Shown one piece after another: positions 6,760 to 10,030 of a stretch of 10,030 nt of DNA (its first letter is position 1; each line of letters opens with the position of its first letter). Source of the stretch: Saprospiraceae bacterium (GTDB taxonomy: Bacteria; Bacteroidota; Bacteroidia; Chitinophagales; Saprospiraceae); NCBI GenBank assembly GCA_013042795.1, contig JABDPK010000228.1:1-10030 (forward strand). Direction: 5' to 3'. Position numbers and translations under genes: made by a program. The notes below the pieces were generated by a model that worked only from the letters and a program-made list of their open reading frames with translations, did not search any database and was not told the DNA's origin.

Positions 6760-7734
6760 TCAATATTGCAGTTCAGTTAACCTATTGAGATTTCTGTCCC
6801 AAAATATGATTTTTCCTTTTCCATCTGTAGCAACTATTTTGCTGGCATCTTCATTCCAATCTATTCCCCAAAGAAGGTTTTCAGTAGTTTCTTCTGCGAC
6901 CAGATCTCCATCTTTGTTCCAAAGTCTGATCTTTTCGCTGGCAGTTGCTAATAATTCTCCATCATTAGACCACTTTAGATTCCTGAATTCTGCTTTACTC
7001 TCTTCAATCGATTTGATCCTTTGACCATCATAAGTCCAGTATTGCAGCAATGGTGGATAGTGATATTCAAAGTCGCCATAGTCGCCTGTGACAAAGAATT
7101 TGCCGTCGGGATTCCAGGCCACACAAAGCATTAATATTTCCTTACTTCTATCCTCTTTGTGTTTTAAACTATCTGATTTATAATCATACAAAGTGATTTT
7201 TTCACCAATAGCTACTATGAGATTTTCATCAGGATGCCAATCCAAACCAATGATTGACTTCTGGTTGGTGTTTATCCTTTTTTGAAAAATACCATTTTCA
7301 TCAAATATTGTTAAGTATCCCTCATAGTCACCGACAGCTAACAAATCTCCGGAGTGATTCCATCCTATGGCTCTTGCTCCATCAATACTAATACTGTCAA
7401 GTTTTATACTTTGGTCATTATCAAGATTTAGAATGGTCGAGTATGATTTTCCATCTTGGACTGATATGGCTAATTTATTCTTAGCAGGATGCCATTTGGT
7501 TTTGGTTATTGTTCCTTTGTAAGGATAATTTTTTAATAGTTGAAAATTACTTGAAGAAAACAGCCTCAAAGTATCTTGCATTCCTCCCACAATGAACTGA
7601 TCTTTATTTGGGTGCCAGTCTACAGACCAAAAAAAATATGGCGCAGTTTTGTTGGCAATCGGACTTACTTCTGTTTGACTTAGTTTGCAAGCTGAAATTG
7701 TACTTAGTAATATAATTATGAAGGTGAGTCTCAT
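6760..7734 (-). CDS. WD40-repeat lipoprotein, seven-bladed propeller
   Basis: 324 residues. The lipoprotein signal is MRLTFIIILLSTISAC with Cys16. The mature part holds seven WD40-like repeats, each with a W-D/N-W-x-P/x-D/G core: the tryptophans of the repeated strand are at 40, 81, 125, 166, 207, 255 and 293 (VDWHPN, TKWHPAK, IGWNHSG, LDWHPDE, VAWNPDG, LKWSNDG, IDWNEDA), spaced 38-48 residues. Seven repeats are enough to close one beta-propeller. The usual blade-ending WD appears only as variants (LFS, IFD, LYD, YWT, LWN, FWD). No catalytic residues are visible, so it is probably a protein-binding scaffold on the periplasmic face of a membrane. Cys16 is followed by KLSQ rather than acidic residues, which gives no hint of surface export. 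Next to a second propeller lipoprotein and a repeat protein. ATG at 7732-7734; an inverted repeat lies 31 bases upstream. Confidence 0.88.
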   Translation of the reverse strand: MRLTFIIILLSTISACKLSQTEVSPIANKTAPYFFWSVDWHPNKDQFIVGGMQDTLRLFSSSNFQLLKNYPYKGTITKTKWHPAKNKLAISVQDGKSYSTILNLDNDQSIKLDSISIDGARAIGWNHSGDLLAVGDYEGYLTIFDENGIFQKRINTNQKSIIGLDWHPDENLIVAIGEKITLYDYKSDSLKHKEDRSKEILMLCVAWNPDGKFFVTGDYGDFEYHYPPLLQYWTYDGQRIKSIEESKAEFRNLKWSNDGELLATASEKIRLWNKDGDLVAEETTENLLWGIDWNEDASKIVATDGKGKIIFWDRNLNRLTELQY

Positions 7735-7765
7735 TGTTTTTTTGATTACTGACGATTGGTAAAAT

Positions 7766-7810
7766 GTGACGAAGATAACATGAGATAAATCATTTAAAAT
7801 ACTTCGTCAC
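7766..7810. repeat. Perfect inverted repeat upstream of the WD40 lipoprotein gene
   Basis: Arms GTGACGAAG (7766-7774) and CTTCGTCAC (7802-7810) are exact reverse complements, nine of nine, with an AT-rich 27-base spacer. The proximal arm lies 31 bases before the WD40 ATG, and the element is 36 bases after the stop of the DGT-repeat gene. The arms are far more GC-rich than the surroundings. There is no T-run, so it is unlikely to be a simple terminator; an operator pair or leader hairpin is possible. Confidence 0.6.
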
Positions 7811-7846
7811 TTCTTCATTCGATAAAATGATATATGTTGTAATCTT

Positions 7847-8350
7847 CTATTCAATAGTACCAATGTTATTCAAAGCAGCATTTGCTGCTTTCTTTTGTAC
7901 CAACCAATTCATATGAATCAACACATCAATTTTATCAATATAGCGGCACTCCTTTATGTTTCCAAAAAAATGAGTTATTGCATGTGCTCCATCTGTGGTT
8001 AAGAATGAAGACCTGTTTTTCCTGTGACTTATAATGAACTGTTTCCCACCTGGGTTATTTATTCTCGATGATGAACCATTATGAAAGACAGATGATTGAG
8101 TACCATCAGTCCAAATTAAATTTGAATGGTCTCCAAAAAAGTTAATTGTTGAACTGGTACCATCTGAATTATCCAGAGTAGCTGAATTCCTATTCACATA
8201 AATTGTAGATCGTGTACCATCAAAATTTGTCATGGAGATATTGTTCAAATTATGATAAACATTAGTATAAGCCTGACTACTTTTATTTTCTTGTGAATAA
8301 CTGACAGAACCTAAGAATAGGAGTGTTAGTAATAGAAAATGGACCTTCAT
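7847..8350 (-). CDS. Secreted protein with tandem ~19-residue DGT repeats
   Basis: 167 residues. The N-terminus is a Sec signal, MKVHFLLLTLLFLGSVSYSQ, with likely cleavage after Ser19 or Gln20 and no lipobox. Residues 42-130 are tandem repeats of 18-20 residues, each opening with x-x-D-G-T/A-x-S/T: NFDGTRST (42), NSDGTSST (61), WTDGTQSS (80), NNPGGKQF (98) and TTDGAHAI (118), and continuing with a strand and turn such as INFFGDHSNLI. The DG positions are 44, 63, 82, (101) and 120. Short regular beta repeats of this size suggest a small solenoid or a stacked meander, and the Asn/Asp/Gly content would allow calcium or sugar binding; that is inference. The tail (131-167) is helical. Unknown family. 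It starts 62 bases after the Reg_prop gene and may share its transcript. Confidence 0.75.
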   Translation of the reverse strand: MKVHFLLLTLLFLGSVSYSQENKSSQAYTNVYHNLNNISMTNFDGTRSTIYVNRNSATLDNSDGTSSTINFFGDHSNLIWTDGTQSSVFHNGSSSRINNPGGKQFIISHRKNRSSFLTTDGAHAITHFFGNIKECRYIDKIDVLIHMNWLVQKKAANAALNNIGTIE

Positions 8351-8412
8351 GTTTATATATTTTGAATAGATAAATTAATAAAAAATAGTCACATAGATTT
8401 ACTGCAGTCATA

Positions 8413-9486
8413 TCAGGAGTTATCTTGTGTCATTTTAATTGCGGTTCGCCCGTCAAATTTCCAAATTCCGTTTTTTCCACCAAACCAAACATTATCTTCT
8501 GAATCATTCAAAATGAATAGAATGTCAGAATAAGTCAGTCCATTTGAAATAAACTCTGAGAAATTTTGACCATCGAAAATACATAGCTTACCCAATGATG
8601 CACCAAGCCAGATGTTACCGCTTTTGTCCTCATAGATTGCTCTTATCCGCTTGTTGCAAAGACCATCTGCTTCTGAATAAGTTTTAAATGTCTTTCCGTC
8701 ATATACGGTGAGACCACTGTTTCTGTTGCCATTAAATCCGATCCAGATGTTTCCTGATTTGTCACAGTAAATGGTTCTTACCTGGTTGTCACTTAATCCA
8801 TCTTTGGTTAAAAACTGAGTGAACTTTTCACCATCGAAACGGTGGACTCCTCCGTGCGTCATTGAAGCAAACCATAAATGCCCTTCCTTATCTTCTCTTA
8901 TAAAAGGGATCCAATTATGATATAGGCTATCTTCTTGCTTCCTGCCAATGTTGCTTAGAAAGGATTTAAAATATTTTCCGTCATATCTGTAGGCGCCGCC
9001 TCCGGCTGTACCAATCCAGATATTGTCATCTTGATCAACAGCCAAAGCATGAGCAGCATTCGGGTTTATAACAGGATAAACCTTATCTAGCCAAGCGCTG
9101 GTAGTATCTTGAAAGGGTAGAGGAATAAGTTCGAACCGTGTTCCATTATAGCTGGTCAAGCCATTTTGTGTTCCAAACCATAAGTTATTTTTATTGTCCT
9201 CAATAATTGAAAACACCTGGTTGCTACTCAGTACATCTTCTTTTGTATAATTTGTAAATGCTGTTCCATCAAAAAAGAAAACACCACCGCCATTACTTGT
9301 AAACCATATATTACCCTTGTTGTCAAGAAGGCCACTTGAAAACCCGTTTTCAGGTACAGAGATAATATTTGGTTCTGGGGAATTTGTAACAGTGGTTGCT
9401 TTATTATCGCTTTTTATCTGTCCATTGCAGGAAATAAGTAATGAAGACAAAATCAATATAGGTGTAATGCTGAATTCTAGCTTCAT
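8413..9486 (-). CDS. Reg_prop lipoprotein, free-standing seven-bladed propeller
   Basis: 357 residues. Lipoprotein signal with Cys20 in LLISC, then a Ser/Thr/Asn-rich linker to about 48. Seven two-component-regulator propeller repeats (Reg_prop) follow, each with the consensus D-x-x-G/D-N-I/L-W-I/F-G and ending in a Y/F-D/N-G: the repeat tryptophans are at 61, 103, 157, 205, 248, 293 and 334 (NIWFTSNGGGV, NLWFGTQNG, NIWIGTAGGG, HLWFASMTHGG, NIWIGFNGN, NIWLGASLGK, NVWFGGKNGI). In Bacteroides these repeats form the sensory periplasmic half of hybrid two-component systems and bind glycan fragments. Here there is no Y_Y_Y domain, membrane helix or kinase; the protein stops after the seventh repeat, so it must act as an anchored binding protein or partner. 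ATG at 9484-9486. The esterase gene ends 163 bases upstream. Confidence 0.9.
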   Translation of the reverse strand: MKLEFSITPILILSSLLISCNGQIKSDNKATTVTNSPEPNIISVPENGFSSGLLDNKGNIWFTSNGGGVFFFDGTAFTNYTKEDVLSSNQVFSIIEDNKNNLWFGTQNGLTSYNGTRFELIPLPFQDTTSAWLDKVYPVINPNAAHALAVDQDDNIWIGTAGGGAYRYDGKYFKSFLSNIGRKQEDSLYHNWIPFIREDKEGHLWFASMTHGGVHRFDGEKFTQFLTKDGLSDNQVRTIYCDKSGNIWIGFNGNRNSGLTVYDGKTFKTYSEADGLCNKRIRAIYEDKSGNIWLGASLGKLCIFDGQNFSEFISNGLTYSDILFILNDSEDNVWFGGKNGIWKFDGRTAIKMTQDNS

Positions 9487-9649
9487 TTACTTATTTGGTT
9501 TTTTGGTTACAACTAACGAATTTTAGTATAGCCTATCTTTACCCGAAATTACCTAATAGCAGAATGTATATATAATCGCAGCTCGCTATTCGATCACTTT
9601 CTTAGACGGTGTTTTTTATTCATCATTACACTTTGTTCCTTTCCTTATT

Positions 9650-10030
9650 TTATTTATCAATACCAAGCAAAAACTTCAAAGGAATATCCAATCTTTTATT
9701 CCATGCCTTTTCAGAATGATTCTCTCCTTCAAATTTCATGGTTTTCCAATTCTTCGTATGAAAATCATGTTTAATCATTATTGAATCTACGATTGTCTGA
9801 TAGGGCTCATATAATGCATCAAGTGTTTCAGTCCCAAAATCAAAATATATCAAATGAGAATGAGCATCTGGTAAATTGTTGTCTAGATACTCTGCAAATT
9901 TCAATGGGATAGGATTATTAAGTGTGTCAAATGTGCCCACCCAATGTGTTGAAAGACAGGCTGCGCCATGGAAGATTTCCGGATATTCACACAACGCATA
10001 CATTGAAATCAAACCGCCCATGCTTGACCC
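9650..10030 (-). CDS. Esterase-like alpha/beta hydrolase, C-terminal part, cut by the window edge
   Basis: 126 residues are visible; the frame runs off the right edge, so the apparent ATG at 10019-10021 is internal. The first six codons read GSSMGG, the nucleophile elbow G-x-S-x-G-G with the catalytic serine three codons from the edge. The acid residue is probably an Asp or Glu in YFDFGTETLDALYEP (the family has D-x-G-T-x-D/E at this place), and the histidine is in FEGENHSEKAW. This arrangement fits the putative-esterase family (PF00756) that includes esterase D, enterochelin esterases and feruloyl or acetyl-xylan esterases. The protein ends LKFLLGIDK. Any signal peptide or accessory domain lies outside the window, so localisation and substrate are unknown. 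The rest of the gene should extend right by a few hundred bases. Confidence 0.88.
   Translation of the reverse strand, partial: GSSMGGLISMYALCEYPEIFHGAACLSTHWVGTFDTLNNPIPLKFAEYLDNNLPDAHSHLIYFDFGTETLDALYEPYQTIVDSIMIKHDFHTKNWKTMKFEGENHSEKAWNKRLDIPLKFLLGIDK

Noticed and set aside
1041..9551. TAnnTTCG strings before three lipoprotein genes (minus strand at 1048-1041, 7777-7770, 9551-9544) as a shared variant -7 element
   Set aside because: Each differs from TAnnTTTG by one base, the distances to the ATG vary from 22 to 58 bases, and none has a TTG at the proper upstream spacing.
1020..9649. Integron-like array: many small unrelated genes on one strand with inverted repeats between some of them
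   Set aside because: The inverted repeats differ in sequence and I see no paired RYYYAAC/GTTRRRY core sites as in attC, nor an integrase; several genes sit in ordinary operons.

Overview
The window looks like ordinary chromosome from a low-GC member of the Bacteroidota (Cytophagales- or Flavobacteriales-like). Four signs support this: almost no Shine-Dalgarno sequences before the genes, A-rich leaders, matches to the Bacteroidota -7 element TAnnTTTG, and a high share of lipoproteins, including a free-standing Reg_prop (two-component regulator propeller) protein. I cannot place it at genus level. Every convincing gene is on the minus strand, so transcription runs from high to low coordinates. 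No rRNA, tRNA, CRISPR array, insertion sequence or integrase is visible.

Layout from the upstream (right) end. At 9650-10030 is the C-terminal part of an esterase-like alpha/beta hydrolase with its GSSMGG nucleophile elbow at the window edge. Next come three exported proteins in a row: a seven-bladed Reg_prop lipoprotein (8413-9486), a small secreted protein made of ~19-residue DGT repeats (7847-8350), and a seven-repeat WD40-like lipoprotein (6760-7734). Then follow a DinB-like four-helix protein (6142-6663) and an orphan six-helix membrane protein with a good promoter (5397-6029).

The clearest operon is 5245 to 2838: a short-chain dehydrogenase, a four-helix membrane protein with the gaps closing to 28 and then 1 base, and an AraC-family regulator. 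A perfect TACCTTTG -7 element stands in front of it, with an AGTGG/CCACT palindrome where the -33 element should be. The likely logic is a regulated redox operon carrying its own regulator. A second compact operon runs from 2471 to 1236: a small lipoprotein, a 51-residue small ORF (1774-1929), and a GNAT N-acetyltransferase whose ATG follows the small ORF's stop by one base. The left end carries a double-cupin lipoprotein of the DUF4437 type (168-1019).

The items most worth a second look are the 51-codon ORF in the GNAT operon, the DGT-repeat protein lying between two propeller lipoproteins, the SDR/membrane/AraC operon with its promoter palindrome, and two long perfect inverted repeats (1052-1085 and 7766-7810) just upstream of two lipoprotein genes. 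I do not see a recognisable defence, mobile or biosynthetic system.
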